Shown here: in pieces, positions 29,967 through 37,008 of the stretch
Layout: each line of letters opens with the position of its first letter
Position numbering within the stretch: position 1 is the first letter of the stretch
Position numbers and translations under genes: made by a program
Notes under the pieces: model-generated
Database searches by the model: none
What the model was told of the DNA's origin: nothing
What the model saw: the letters and a program-made list of their open reading frames with translations, nothing else
NCBI GenBank assembly: GCA_016124845.1
Contig: WGMW01000004.1
Span: forward strand, 68,242-105,249
Direction of reading: 5' to 3'
DNA length: 37,008 bases
From: Flavobacteriales bacterium
GTDB taxonomy: Bacteria > Bacteroidota > Bacteroidia > UBA10329

Positions 29967-30800
29967 ATGAAGAAGAAAATTACCCTTGTCCTATCTGTTC
30001 TGTTAATGGCAGGACTGGTCTATGATGCCAACTTCCGTATGGCACATACAAATCCGAACGCTGCCCCAGCAGGAAATACAGGTTCGCCAGGAGACAACGG
30101 ACACACTTGTGCCAGAAGCGGATGCCATTCGGGCGGACCATCTCCTACCAATCAGACCGTTACCCTGACAGGAATCCCATCGAACGGATATGTTGGCGGA
30201 CAGACCTACAATATGACCATTACCATGTCCAATGGTGGATCGGTATTCGGGTTTTCGCTTTCTCCACAGACCCAACAAGGAGCTTTGGTGGGATCATTGA
30301 CCGCCTCTGGCGCTGGAACAACGCTGAACGGAGGTTCCAAATATCTGACACAGACCTTCAATGGCATCTTCGGTTCGGGAGGTTCCAAAACATATACATT
30401 CGATTGGACGGCCCCAACGGCTGGAACAGGAAGCGTGACCTTTTACGGTTCGTTCAATTTTGCCAACGGCAATGGAGGAACCAGCGGTGACGTGATATTG
30501 CCTCAAACATTCACATTCAATGAAATGTCGAGCGTTGGAATTACGGAAAGCAATATCAAGTCTCTAACCGTTTACCCGAATCCTGTGGTTGATGAACTTC
30601 ATATTGCAGCACGAGACGTGGATGATGAGATTCTGGTGACCATGTTTGATGTGCAAGGAAGAAAAGTGATCGAGGAGAAACACAATGGCAAGGCAGACAT
30701 CAAGATCGATGTCCGTTCGAAAAGCCTGAACACGGGAGTTTACTTCGTTAAACTTGAAACAGGAGGAAAATCCACCATCAAGAAATTGCTGGTGAACTGA
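29967..30800 (+). CDS. T9SS-secreted protein with CX4CH motif (choice-of-anchor V-like)
   Basis: The 277-residue precursor has a signal peptide (~1-20) and then a conserved-looking NTGSPGDNGHTCARSGCHSG segment. There C48-(4 residues)-C53-H54 resembles a heme c site with an extra residue. A beta-sandwich, reeler-like domain follows (~65-190). The C-terminal type IX sorting domain (~203-277) has SLTVYPNPVVDELHI, MFDVQGRKV and the closing GVYFVKLETGGKSTIKKLLV. It is exported through the T9SS to the cell surface or medium. It resembles proteins annotated 'choice-of-anchor V'. A possible response-regulator box precedes it and a strong terminator follows. Confidence 0.82.
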   Translation: MKKKITLVLSVLLMAGLVYDANFRMAHTNPNAAPAGNTGSPGDNGHTCARSGCHSGGPSPTNQTVTLTGIPSNGYVGGQTYNMTITMSNGGSVFGFSLSPQTQQGALVGSLTASGAGTTLNGGSKYLTQTFNGIFGSGGSKTYTFDWTAPTAGTGSVTFYGSFNFANGNGGTSGDVILPQTFTFNEMSSVGITESNIKSLTVYPNPVVDELHIAARDVDDEILVTMFDVQGRKVIEEKHNGKADIKIDVRSKSLNTGVYFVKLETGGKSTIKKLLVN

Positions 30801-30820
30801 GAACCAAAATCCACTACCAT

Positions 30821-30852
30821 GAAAAGGTGCTTTGCGGCACCTTTTCTTTTTT
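30821..30852 (+). terminator. Rho-independent terminator after the T9SS protein gene
   Basis: A perfect 10-bp stem GAAAAGGTGC (30821-30830) / GCACCTTTTC (30837-30846) with a 6-nt loop is followed by TTTTTT (30847-30852). It separates the T9SS gene from the two-component system. Confidence 0.9.
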
Positions 30853-30925
30853 ACTGGACGGCCTCTGATGGCATCCATCGTATATTCGATCAGCATTTTG
30901 ATGATCCAAATCAACACCTTCCGAT

Positions 30926-31594
30926 ATGAGAATTCTGGTTGTCGAAGATGAAGTAGGTATTTGCAATTTTCTGAAACAAGGTCTGGAAGAAGAAGGCTTT
31001 GATGTTGATGTGGCCACAGATGGTAAAGAAGGGTTGATATTGGCACTTTCTGGCGACTATGACCTGCTGCTGTTGGATTGGATGGTACCTAAAATGAGCG
31101 GTGTGGAGCTTTGCCGAAAATTCAGGGAAGAATTTAAAATCACGCCTGTCATTTTCCTCACAGCAAAGGACACGGTGGATGAGACCATCTCTGGACTTCA
31201 GGCAGGAGGCAACGATTACATCAAGAAACCTTTTCACTTTGCCGAACTTCTGGAACGCATTCGCGTGCAGCTACGTAGCGGTCAAGTAGAACACGAACAA
31301 CTCTACCTCGGCCCTATCAGGTTGGACACTTCAAGTCATCAGGCATTCAAGAACAATAAGGAGGTTCATCTTACGCAAAAAGAGTTCGGTCTGCTTGAGT
31401 TTCTATTGAGAAACAAGGGTGTGGTCTGCAATCGCACGCAGATTTTGGAAAACGTGTGGGACATTCATTTTGAGTACAATTCTGGGGTCATTGATGTGTA
31501 CATCAACGCACTTCGTAGGAAGTTGGAACTGGGAGAGGACGAAAATTACATTCAAACGGTGCGAGGAATCGGTTACATTGCCAAAGAACCATGA
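30926..31594 (+). CDS. OmpR-family response regulator (CusR-like)
   Basis: The 222-residue regulator has a receiver domain with E7-D8 and phosphoacceptor D51 (LLLLDWMVPKMSG), the Lys of KKPFHFAELL, and a C-terminal winged helix ending YIQTVRGIGYIAKEP. It overlaps the kinase gene by 4 nt (ATGA). Position next to the czc operon suggests metal-responsive control, and the 11-bp TTAA direct repeats before the efflux and T9SS genes are candidate binding sites. The link between regulator and sites is inference. Confidence 0.92.
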   Translation: MRILVVEDEVGICNFLKQGLEEEGFDVDVATDGKEGLILALSGDYDLLLLDWMVPKMSGVELCRKFREEFKITPVIFLTAKDTVDETISGLQAGGNDYIKKPFHFAELLERIRVQLRSGQVEHEQLYLGPIRLDTSSHQAFKNNKEVHLTQKEFGLLEFLLRNKGVVCNRTQILENVWDIHFEYNSGVIDVYINALRRKLELGEDENYIQTVRGIGYIAKEP

Positions 31595-32964
31595 GCCTGA
31601 GCTTCAAAGACAGGATCGCTTTCAATTACATGATCGCTACTGCGCTGGTCATTGCCGTGGTCTTTGCATCAGTATTTTTCATCGTTCGTGCCACAGTTTT
31701 AAACAACGTGGACAACGACCTGACCAAAGAGGCCAGCAGACATTTAATGGAGATACAGGTGGTAAAAGGCCGCGTGCAGTTTGCGGATGAGGAAGAATGG
31801 GAAGAACTGGAGCATCATGAGATATCGGTCAATCCCATGTTCATTCAGGTAATGGACACAAAAGGCAACATCGTTGACCATTCTCCCAACCTCAACGGAC
31901 AGAAACTCGACTTCGACCCCTCCATTCCAACCCGTAAACACTTTACAGTTGGCGTGAACGGTAGAAATCTGCGCGAGGTACGCTTGCCTATTATCAGAAA
32001 AGACAAAATATACGGTTACCTCATTGCCGCGGTCTCCCTCGGCCCTTCGTTGATGGTCATTGATAAACTGCGAAATGTGCTGCTCATCTCCTACCCCATC
32101 ATTCTGTTCGGTCTGTTCTTCGTTTCGCGCTATTTGGCAGGAAGAAGCATTGTTCCTGTGAGTACCATACGCGACACGACCGACCGCATTACCCGATATA
32201 ATCTTAACGAGCGGATTCCACTGCCCTCCAATCAGGATGAGCTTCATGGGCTTTCCACCTCCATTAACGAATTATTGCAGCGCATTGAGGACGCCATGCA
32301 ACGCGAGCGCCAGTTCACTTCTGATGCATCGCACGAACTGCGCACACCACTTTCTGTTTTGCGGGGAACATTGGAGGTGCTTATCCGAAAACCCCGAACG
32401 CATGAGGAATACGAAGCAAAGGTGAAGGAGAGTCTGGCGGAGATAGACCGACTGACCGAAACCATGGAACAACTGCTCTCCTTGGCCCGATCGGAAGACA
32501 GCTTGAAACTCAGCCAACAGATAAACCTTTCGGATGCCGTTCAGAGTATTCTGGTTCTTCAGGCCAAAGAGGCCAAGAAGAAAGGCATCCAGACCCAATT
32601 CACCAACGAACTGAAGCAAGAGGTTAAGGTACCTCAGGAAAACATTCAGCTTATCGTTGGTAATCTGGTCGGCAATGCCATCAAGTACTCAGAGCCAAAT
32701 ACGACTGTCAGTATTTCGGTAAGAACAGAAAATGGAAGACCCATTTTTGAGGTGAAAGATGAAGGAATCGGCATCAAGGAGGAGGATCTGAAAAACATCT
32801 TCAACCCGTTCTTCCGATCGGGAACGATGGAACACCGCCACATAGCTGGCAACGGTCTTGGGTTGGCCATTGCGCAGCGCGCTGCAAATGCGATGCACGC
32901 AGATATTACGGTTTCGAGTAAACTTGGTAAAGGCTCAACCTTTACTTTGATCTTAAACTCGTGA
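31591..32964 (+). CDS. Membrane sensor histidine kinase (CusS-like)
   Basis: The 457-residue kinase has TM1 (~11-33), a ~120-residue periplasmic domain with several His and acidic residues (EEEWEELEHHEISVNP), TM2 (~163-183), a HAMP domain, and HisKA with H248 in TSDASHELRTPLSVL. Its HATPase domain has the N-box GNLVGNAIKYS, G1 DEGIGI and G2 GNGLGLAIAQ. The layout matches CusS-type heavy-metal sensors. The acidic/His cluster in the sensor region could bind a cation. It partners with the overlapping response regulator gene. Confidence 0.92.
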   Translation: MSLSFKDRIAFNYMIATALVIAVVFASVFFIVRATVLNNVDNDLTKEASRHLMEIQVVKGRVQFADEEEWEELEHHEISVNPMFIQVMDTKGNIVDHSPNLNGQKLDFDPSIPTRKHFTVGVNGRNLREVRLPIIRKDKIYGYLIAAVSLGPSLMVIDKLRNVLLISYPIILFGLFFVSRYLAGRSIVPVSTIRDTTDRITRYNLNERIPLPSNQDELHGLSTSINELLQRIEDAMQRERQFTSDASHELRTPLSVLRGTLEVLIRKPRTHEEYEAKVKESLAEIDRLTETMEQLLSLARSEDSLKLSQQINLSDAVQSILVLQAKEAKKKGIQTQFTNELKQEVKVPQENIQLIVGNLVGNAIKYSEPNTTVSISVRTENGRPIFEVKDEGIGIKEEDLKNIFNPFFRSGTMEHRHIAGNGLGLAIAQRAANAMHADITVSSKLGKGSTFTLILNS

Positions 32965-32975
32965 AATTTGTCAAG

Positions 32976-32998
32976 GGGTAAGCCTCAATTGTTTACCC
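32976..32998. repeat. Inverted repeat after the CusS-like kinase gene
   Basis: GGGTAA (32976-32981) pairs with TTACCC (32993-32998) across 11 nt, flanked on both sides by AAATTT. It starts 11 nt after the kinase stop codon. There is no run of T, so it would be at most a weak terminator. Confidence 0.4.
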
Positions 32999-33032
32999 AA
33001 AATTTCGACCAACAACGTTGAACAACTGGTCA

Positions 33033-33052
33033 AATACGCTGTTCTGCGTATT
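33033..33052. repeat. Perfect 7-bp inverted repeat upstream of the TonB-dependent receptor
   Basis: AATACGC (33033-33039) and GCGTATT (33046-33052) flank TGTTCT, 44 nt before the receptor's ATG. This could be an operator or a short hairpin in the leader. Confidence 0.5.
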
Positions 33053-33096
33053 CTATTCTTAACGAAAAACCGATTTTTGCGCCTTCAACCTCGCAG

Positions 33097-35541
33097 ATGA
33101 GTAGACTTTTCGCTCAGCTTTTCCTGTTGTTCATCCCCGTGTTCGCGCTTGCGCAGACGCAAACCATCCGTGGCGTTGTTACCGATCAGGAAAGTAAAAT
33201 GCCCATCATTGGGGCGGCTGTGGTGGTGCTCGGCTCAGACCCTATCATTGGAACCACCACCGACATTGACGGGAAGTTCCATCTGCCCAAGATGAAGGTT
33301 GGGCGTATCGATCTGCAGATCTCCTATCTCGGTTACGAGCCACGCACACTTTCGGGCGTGCAGCTGGTAAGCGGGAAAGAACTTGTGCTGAACGTTGAAA
33401 TGGTGGAGCAGGTGCTGAAGAAAGATGAAGTGGTGGTGAAAGCCTCGCGCAGCAAAGAGGAGGTGATCAACACAATGGCTACGGTTTCGGCACGGGTATT
33501 CTCCACCGAAGAGGCATCCCGCTATGCGGGAACACGGAATGACGTTTCGCGGATGGCCACCAACTTTGCGGGTGTGCGCGGTGCGAATGATGCTACCAAC
33601 GACATTGTGATCCGCGGAAACTCGCCCACGGGATTGCTTTGGCGATTGGAAGACATCGACATCCCCAACCCGAACCATTTCGGAAGCCTTGGTTCCACGG
33701 GCGGCCCCGTGAGCATGCTGAACAGCAACGTATTGGCAAATTCCGACTTCCTCACAGGCGCATTCCCATCTGAATATGGAAACGGTATTTCGGGCGTGTT
33801 CGACCTGAAAATGCGTTCGGGAAACAACGAGAAGCACGAGTTTCTGGGGCAGATCGGTTTCAATGGCGTGGAACTCGGTGCAGAGGGTCCGTTCTCAAGA
33901 AAAAGTGGCGCATCGTACCTCATCAATTTCCGTTACTCCACCTTGGCATTGTTCAAATTGGGAGGCGTGAATTTTGGTACGGGAGATGCGGTGCCGAAAT
34001 ACTCGGATGTCAGTTTCAAGGTGCGCATTCCTACCAAACATGCGGGTATTTTCGAGATGTTCGGGATGGGCGGCATCAGCAGCATCGACTTCCTGGCCAG
34101 CCAATCGAAGGACAATTCCACCAACTTCTACTCGCAAGGCGGGTTGGATATTTACAACCGCACCAAAACGGGCGTTGTCGGAGTTTCCAACACGTTTCTT
34201 TTCAAGAATGCGAGCTATCTGAAGACCACTTTTGCGGCCAGCACCTTGCTGAAGCAGGATGTGGTCGATAGTGTGGATGTGACCAAGAACCCGTTCGATT
34301 GGTACAAGCAGAACTTCCAGGACCATCGGTTCCAAGCATCCATTTTCTACAAGATAAAATTCAATGCAAAACATAACCTGAAGGTTGGCACGCGCTACAC
34401 GGTTTTCTATTCCATTTTGCAGGACAGTGCCTTTATTCCAAGCTGGAACAGTTACCAAACGCTGACAAATTTTGATGGCGTGACCGCACTCATTCAACCT
34501 TACGCACAATGGCAATGGCGCTGGAGCAATTCGTGGACAATGAACACAGGACTGCACGGCCAAGTGCTGACGCTGAACGGTGCCTACACCGTGGAACCTC
34601 GCTGGGGCTTACAATGGAAGGTGAATCCACGCCACAAACTTTCATTGGCGTACGGGCTTCACAGCCAGATGGTAACGCTGGACAAGTATTTCCTGGTGAT
34701 GGAAGATTCTACAGGAAAGAAGGAAATGCCTAACAAGAACCTCGATTTCGTGAAGAGCCATCACGTGGTTTTGGGTTACGATTGGAGCCTTCCGTGGGAT
34801 ATGCGCATCAAAGTGGAGGCGTATTACCAATACATCTATGATGCGGTTATCGGTGCCGACACCAATTCGTATTCCTCCCTGAACGTTGGCAGTTTTACGC
34901 AAAGCGGACCTGACAACCTTGTGAATGGTGGAACGGGAACCAACTACGGAGTGGAGATCACGTTCGAGAAATTCCTGACAAAAGGTTATTACTGGCTGCT
35001 CACGGCATCGTTCTACGACTCGAAATACGTGGCCAGCGATGGTATTGTGCGCAACACGGTTTTCAACGGAAATTATGTGGTGAACGTGCTTGGCGGTTAC
35101 GAGCTGCGACTGAACCGCAAAAACCCCCGCGAGCGATTGCCAAAACCAACTTTCAGCGAACGCAAACTGAAGCGATGGACCAAGAAGCAGGATCTGCGAA
35201 AGGCCACCAAACATTCGTTGAAATTCGATGTGAAGTTCACCATTGCGGGAGGTTCGCGTTACACGCCTATCGACCTTCAGGCATCTGCCTTGGCCAAGAA
35301 GGCTGTATATGTGGATGAGGCAGCCTATTCGCAGCAGTTCCAGCCGTACTACCGATTGGACCTTGGACTGACCTACCGCATGAGCCGCCCGAAGCTTACG
35401 CAGGAGTTTTCGGCATCTTGCCAAAATGTGACGGACAAGCAGAATCCGTTGTACAATCAGTACAACCCCGACCTGAACAAATTGGTGAATGTGAACCAGT
35501 TGGGCATCTACCCGCTTTTGCAGTACAAGATCCTTTTCTGA
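33097..35541 (+). CDS. TonB-dependent receptor with carboxypeptidase-regulatory-like domain
   Basis: The 814-residue precursor has a signal peptide (cut near FALAQTQ, ~20), a carboxypeptidase-regulatory-like beta-sandwich (~22-108, IRGVVTDQESKMPIIGAAVV), a plug domain (~115-230, NDIVIRGNSPTGLLWRLEDI), and an outer-membrane beta-barrel ending in the terminal aromatic residue of YKILF. It is somewhat short for the family. No SusD-like gene follows, so a polysaccharide utilisation role is unlikely. Metal or siderophore uptake is possible, given the neighbouring metal-efflux locus, but the substrate cannot be read from sequence. The inverted repeat at 33033-33052 may govern it. Confidence 0.9.
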   Translation: MSRLFAQLFLLFIPVFALAQTQTIRGVVTDQESKMPIIGAAVVVLGSDPIIGTTTDIDGKFHLPKMKVGRIDLQISYLGYEPRTLSGVQLVSGKELVLNVEMVEQVLKKDEVVVKASRSKEEVINTMATVSARVFSTEEASRYAGTRNDVSRMATNFAGVRGANDATNDIVIRGNSPTGLLWRLEDIDIPNPNHFGSLGSTGGPVSMLNSNVLANSDFLTGAFPSEYGNGISGVFDLKMRSGNNEKHEFLGQIGFNGVELGAEGPFSRKSGASYLINFRYSTLALFKLGGVNFGTGDAVPKYSDVSFKVRIPTKHAGIFEMFGMGGISSIDFLASQSKDNSTNFYSQGGLDIYNRTKTGVVGVSNTFLFKNASYLKTTFAASTLLKQDVVDSVDVTKNPFDWYKQNFQDHRFQASIFYKIKFNAKHNLKVGTRYTVFYSILQDSAFIPSWNSYQTLTNFDGVTALIQPYAQWQWRWSNSWTMNTGLHGQVLTLNGAYTVEPRWGLQWKVNPRHKLSLAYGLHSQMVTLDKYFLVMEDSTGKKEMPNKNLDFVKSHHVVLGYDWSLPWDMRIKVEAYYQYIYDAVIGADTNSYSSLNVGSFTQSGPDNLVNGGTGTNYGVEITFEKFLTKGYYWLLTASFYDSKYVASDGIVRNTVFNGNYVVNVLGGYELRLNRKNPRERLPKPTFSERKLKRWTKKQDLRKATKHSLKFDVKFTIAGGSRYTPIDLQASALAKKAVYVDEAAYSQQFQPYYRLDLGLTYRMSRPKLTQEFSASCQNVTDKQNPLYNQYNPDLNKLVNVNQLGIYPLLQYKILF

Positions 35542-35607
35542 TCCTGTCCCAGTACGTACATGCAATTTTTGTCGACAGACAACATTGCATTTCCAGCAAC
35601 AGTTGTG

Positions 35608-35662
35608 TACCTTAGAAGGTGAATTTGGAACTGTCCGCGTTGATCGGCTCGCGGAACTGTCC
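35608..35662 (+). promoter_or_regulatory. Possible promoter and hairpin leader of the ethylene-receptor-like kinase gene
   Basis: TACCTTAG (35608-35615) is a one-mismatch -7 box with TTG 20 nt upstream (35585-35587). The leader then contains GGAACTGTCC twice (35627-35636 and 35653-35662). Between them CCGCG (35635-35639) pairs with CGCGG (35650-35654). Confidence 0.35.
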
Positions 35663-35688
35663 TGTTGTTAACCATCACACATTGAACA

Positions 35689-36852
35689 ATGGAGCAGGTG
35701 ATCGACTTCTTTCGAAGATTGTTGGAATCGGATCAATTTATGCCACGTTGGGTCTGTGGCAAATGGACATCCTTCCACGGCTGGATATATATCGTATCAG
35801 ACTTCACGATCTTTCTGGCCTACATGGCCATTCCCATTGCCATGATCTACTTTGTGCGGAAACGCTGGGGGGATCTTCCTTTCCGTGAAGTTTTCTGGCT
35901 TTTCATTGCATTCATCTCGCTTTGCGGAACTACGCATTTGATAGACGCCATCATCTTCTGGCTTCCTATCTATCGAGTGAACGCCATTGTGTTGGCTGCA
36001 ACTGCTATCGTTTCTATTGTTACGGTTGTGGCCATGGTGAAAGCGATCCCTAAAGCCCTCTCTTACAAAAGCCCTGTTGAACTTCAGGCTGCGGTTGACT
36101 CGAAAACAGCCGAATTGGAGCAGCGCGTTTCCGAACTGAAACTTCTTTCTTCCAGAATTTCACGTAAGAAGCAACAAGTGGAAAATTTCGCTTACATCAC
36201 CTCACACAATCTGCGCGCGCCCTCTGCCAATCTGGTGGCGCTGGTGCGCGAACTGGATGAGGCAGATGCTGAACGCAGGGAACAGATCATGCCGTTGCTG
36301 GTAAAAAGCGGCAATCAACTGATGCGGACGCTGGACGATATTTCGCACGTGCTTACGCAAAGCAATCCGCTGCACGAGGCACGCATCCTCAAATTCGTTG
36401 ATCTGGTGGATGAGATCAAACTGGAACTCAGCTCAGAGATCAACGAGTCGGGAGCGGTCATTCTCGAAAACTTCGGTGAATGCACGGAGATCCTCTATGC
36501 GCCCGATCACCTCAAAAGTGTGATGCTGAACCTGATATCCAACGCCATCCGCTACCGCCACCCCGACCGCAAACCTGTGATAGAACTGAAAACATGGCGT
36601 TACGAAGGCCGCGTTTTCTTAGAGTGCAAGGACAACGGACAGGGCATCGACCTTCAGAAACACGGAGAAAGCCTGTTCAGACTTTACAAGACCTTCCATC
36701 GGAACCCCGAAGCCCACGGAGTAGGGCTTTTTCTGGTGCGGCATCAACTGGAATCTTTGGACGGTTCCATTGACGTTGGAAGCGTGGAGGGAAAAGGAAC
36801 CACGTTCGTGGTAAAATTCGGAGACCCCGAACATATTGTAGATGAGCATTGA
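35689..36852 (+). CDS. Histidine kinase with ethylene-receptor (ETR1)-like membrane domain
   Basis: The 387-residue protein has three N-terminal membrane helices (~33-56, ~66-92, ~97-119), then a coiled coil (~133-165), a HisKA H-box with H173 (FAYITSHNLRAPSANL), and an HATPase domain (N-box NLISNAIRYRH, DNGQGID, GVGLFLVRHQ). The membrane part matches plant ETR1 at each residue I recall as important for copper-dependent ethylene binding: D38, Y45, I48, P49, I76, C79, H83 correspond to D25, Y32, I35, P36, I62, C65, H69, with the same D-Y and C-H spacing. It therefore probably binds Cu(I), and perhaps ethylene. There is no GAF domain and no adjacent response regulator. It appears monocistronic. 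Confidence 0.85.
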   Translation: MEQVIDFFRRLLESDQFMPRWVCGKWTSFHGWIYIVSDFTIFLAYMAIPIAMIYFVRKRWGDLPFREVFWLFIAFISLCGTTHLIDAIIFWLPIYRVNAIVLAATAIVSIVTVVAMVKAIPKALSYKSPVELQAAVDSKTAELEQRVSELKLLSSRISRKKQQVENFAYITSHNLRAPSANLVALVRELDEADAERREQIMPLLVKSGNQLMRTLDDISHVLTQSNPLHEARILKFVDLVDEIKLELSSEINESGAVILENFGECTEILYAPDHLKSVMLNLISNAIRYRHPDRKPVIELKTWRYEGRVFLECKDNGQGIDLQKHGESLFRLYKTFHRNPEAHGVGLFLVRHQLESLDGSIDVGSVEGKGTTFVVKFGDPEHIVDEH

Positions 36853-36861
36853 GAGAATAAT

Positions 36862-36907
36862 TAATCATAATGATTATCCGCAATCCGACCCCGTAAATTG
36901 GTTACGG
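36862..36907. repeat. Two perfect short inverted repeats between kinase and IS-like gene
   Basis: TAATCA/TGATTA (36862-36867, 36871-36876, 3-nt spacer) and CCGTAA/TTACGG (36891-36896, 36902-36907, 5-nt spacer) lie in the 89-bp gap. They could mark a transcription end, or the left boundary of an insertion sequence whose transposase begins at 36942. Confidence 0.4.
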
Positions 36908-36941
36908 TGCATGGTTCTTGGTTTGTGTCAAAACTAAGAAC

Positions 36942-37008
36942 ATGATGACATTCAAGGATTTTTTCGAGCGGTTCGCTGACGAACAGAGCTGTCTGGAACA
37001 TTTTGTGC
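36942..37008 (+). CDS. N-terminus of a probable IS1595/ISXO2-type transposase (cut by window end)
   Basis: Only 22 residues are visible: MMTFKDFFERFADEQSCLEHF and one more. The pattern 'F..FF..F.dE..C...' resembles the beginning of the N-terminal zinc-ribbon region of IS1595-family (ISXO2-like) transposases. In those proteins the CPxCG zinc ribbon would follow just beyond the window. Either ATG (36942 or 36945) could be used. If right, an insertion sequence abuts the right edge. With so little sequence this call is tentative. Confidence 0.45.
   Translation, partial: MMTFKDFFERFADEQSCLEHFV

Noticed and set aside
32965-33052. Rho-independent terminator after the CusS-like kinase
   Set aside because: The hairpins here lack a run of T residues; they are recorded only as inverted repeats.
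33097-35541. TonB-dependent receptor as SusC of a polysaccharide locus
   Set aside because: No SusD-like lipoprotein or glycoside hydrolase genes lie beside it.
1-37008. tRNA or rRNA genes
   Set aside because: No cloverleaf or T-loop-like sequence outside coding regions was found on reading through the intergenic gaps, all of which are under 160 bp.

Overview
The window looks like a chromosomal stretch from a member of the Bacteroidota, probably a Flavobacteriales-type marine or freshwater lineage. The signs are a type IX secretion (T9SS) C-terminal sorting domain, a TonB-dependent receptor with an N-terminal carboxypeptidase-regulatory-like domain, a bacteroidete exosortase K/MSEP-CTERM pair, TAnnTTTG-type -7 promoter boxes, kinases with a 'SHNLRAP' H-box, and an RND efflux pump fused to its outer-membrane factor. 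Both ends cut genes.

Region 1 (0.6-8.1 kb): a Nudix/winged-helix regulator of the NrtR type diverges from a long run of same-strand genes: PRPP-synthetase-like, nicotinamide phosphoribosyltransferase (NadV/NAMPT), macro domain, Crp-like regulator, HD hydrolase, unknown membrane protein, RNase Z-like metallo-beta-lactamase, and KptA RNA 2'-phosphotransferase. The divergent region holds three copies of one 17-bp palindromic operator. Two of them sit at the same offset on two -7 boxes. The content suggests a closed NAD+/nicotinamide/ADP-ribose loop tied to RNA end repair.

Region 2 (8.2-11.5 kb): exosortase K and its dedicated MSEP-CTERM membrane protein, overlapping by 13 nt.

Region 3 (11.5-19.6 kb): a tightly overlapping five-gene operon matching the predicted MoxR-vWA-beta-propeller (bpX) 'ternary' conflict systems. 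Its vWA/propeller protein ends in a domain that aligns closely with the C-terminal domain of ribosomal protein L7/L12. An identical 37-bp element lies just upstream of this operon and just upstream of the next gene, rtcB (RNA ligase), so it brackets the cassette.

Region 4 (19.6-23.5 kb): a response regulator/histidine kinase pair, two tandem PepSY-like lipoproteins and a DUF347 membrane protein.

Region 5 (23.5-33 kb): a heavy-metal efflux locus with a His-rich exported protein, a CzcA-type RND pump fused to a TolC-like domain, a CzcB-type adaptor lipoprotein, a T9SS-exported protein and a CusRS-like two-component system. Matching 11-bp-period TTAA direct repeats precede the efflux operon and the T9SS gene, and the His-rich/czcA junction can fold into a three-way junction.

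Region 6 (33-37 kb): a TonB-dependent receptor, a histidine kinase whose membrane domain carries the plant ethylene-receptor residues, and the beginning of what looks like an IS1595-type transposase.

All identifications were made by reading sequence motifs; no database search was run.
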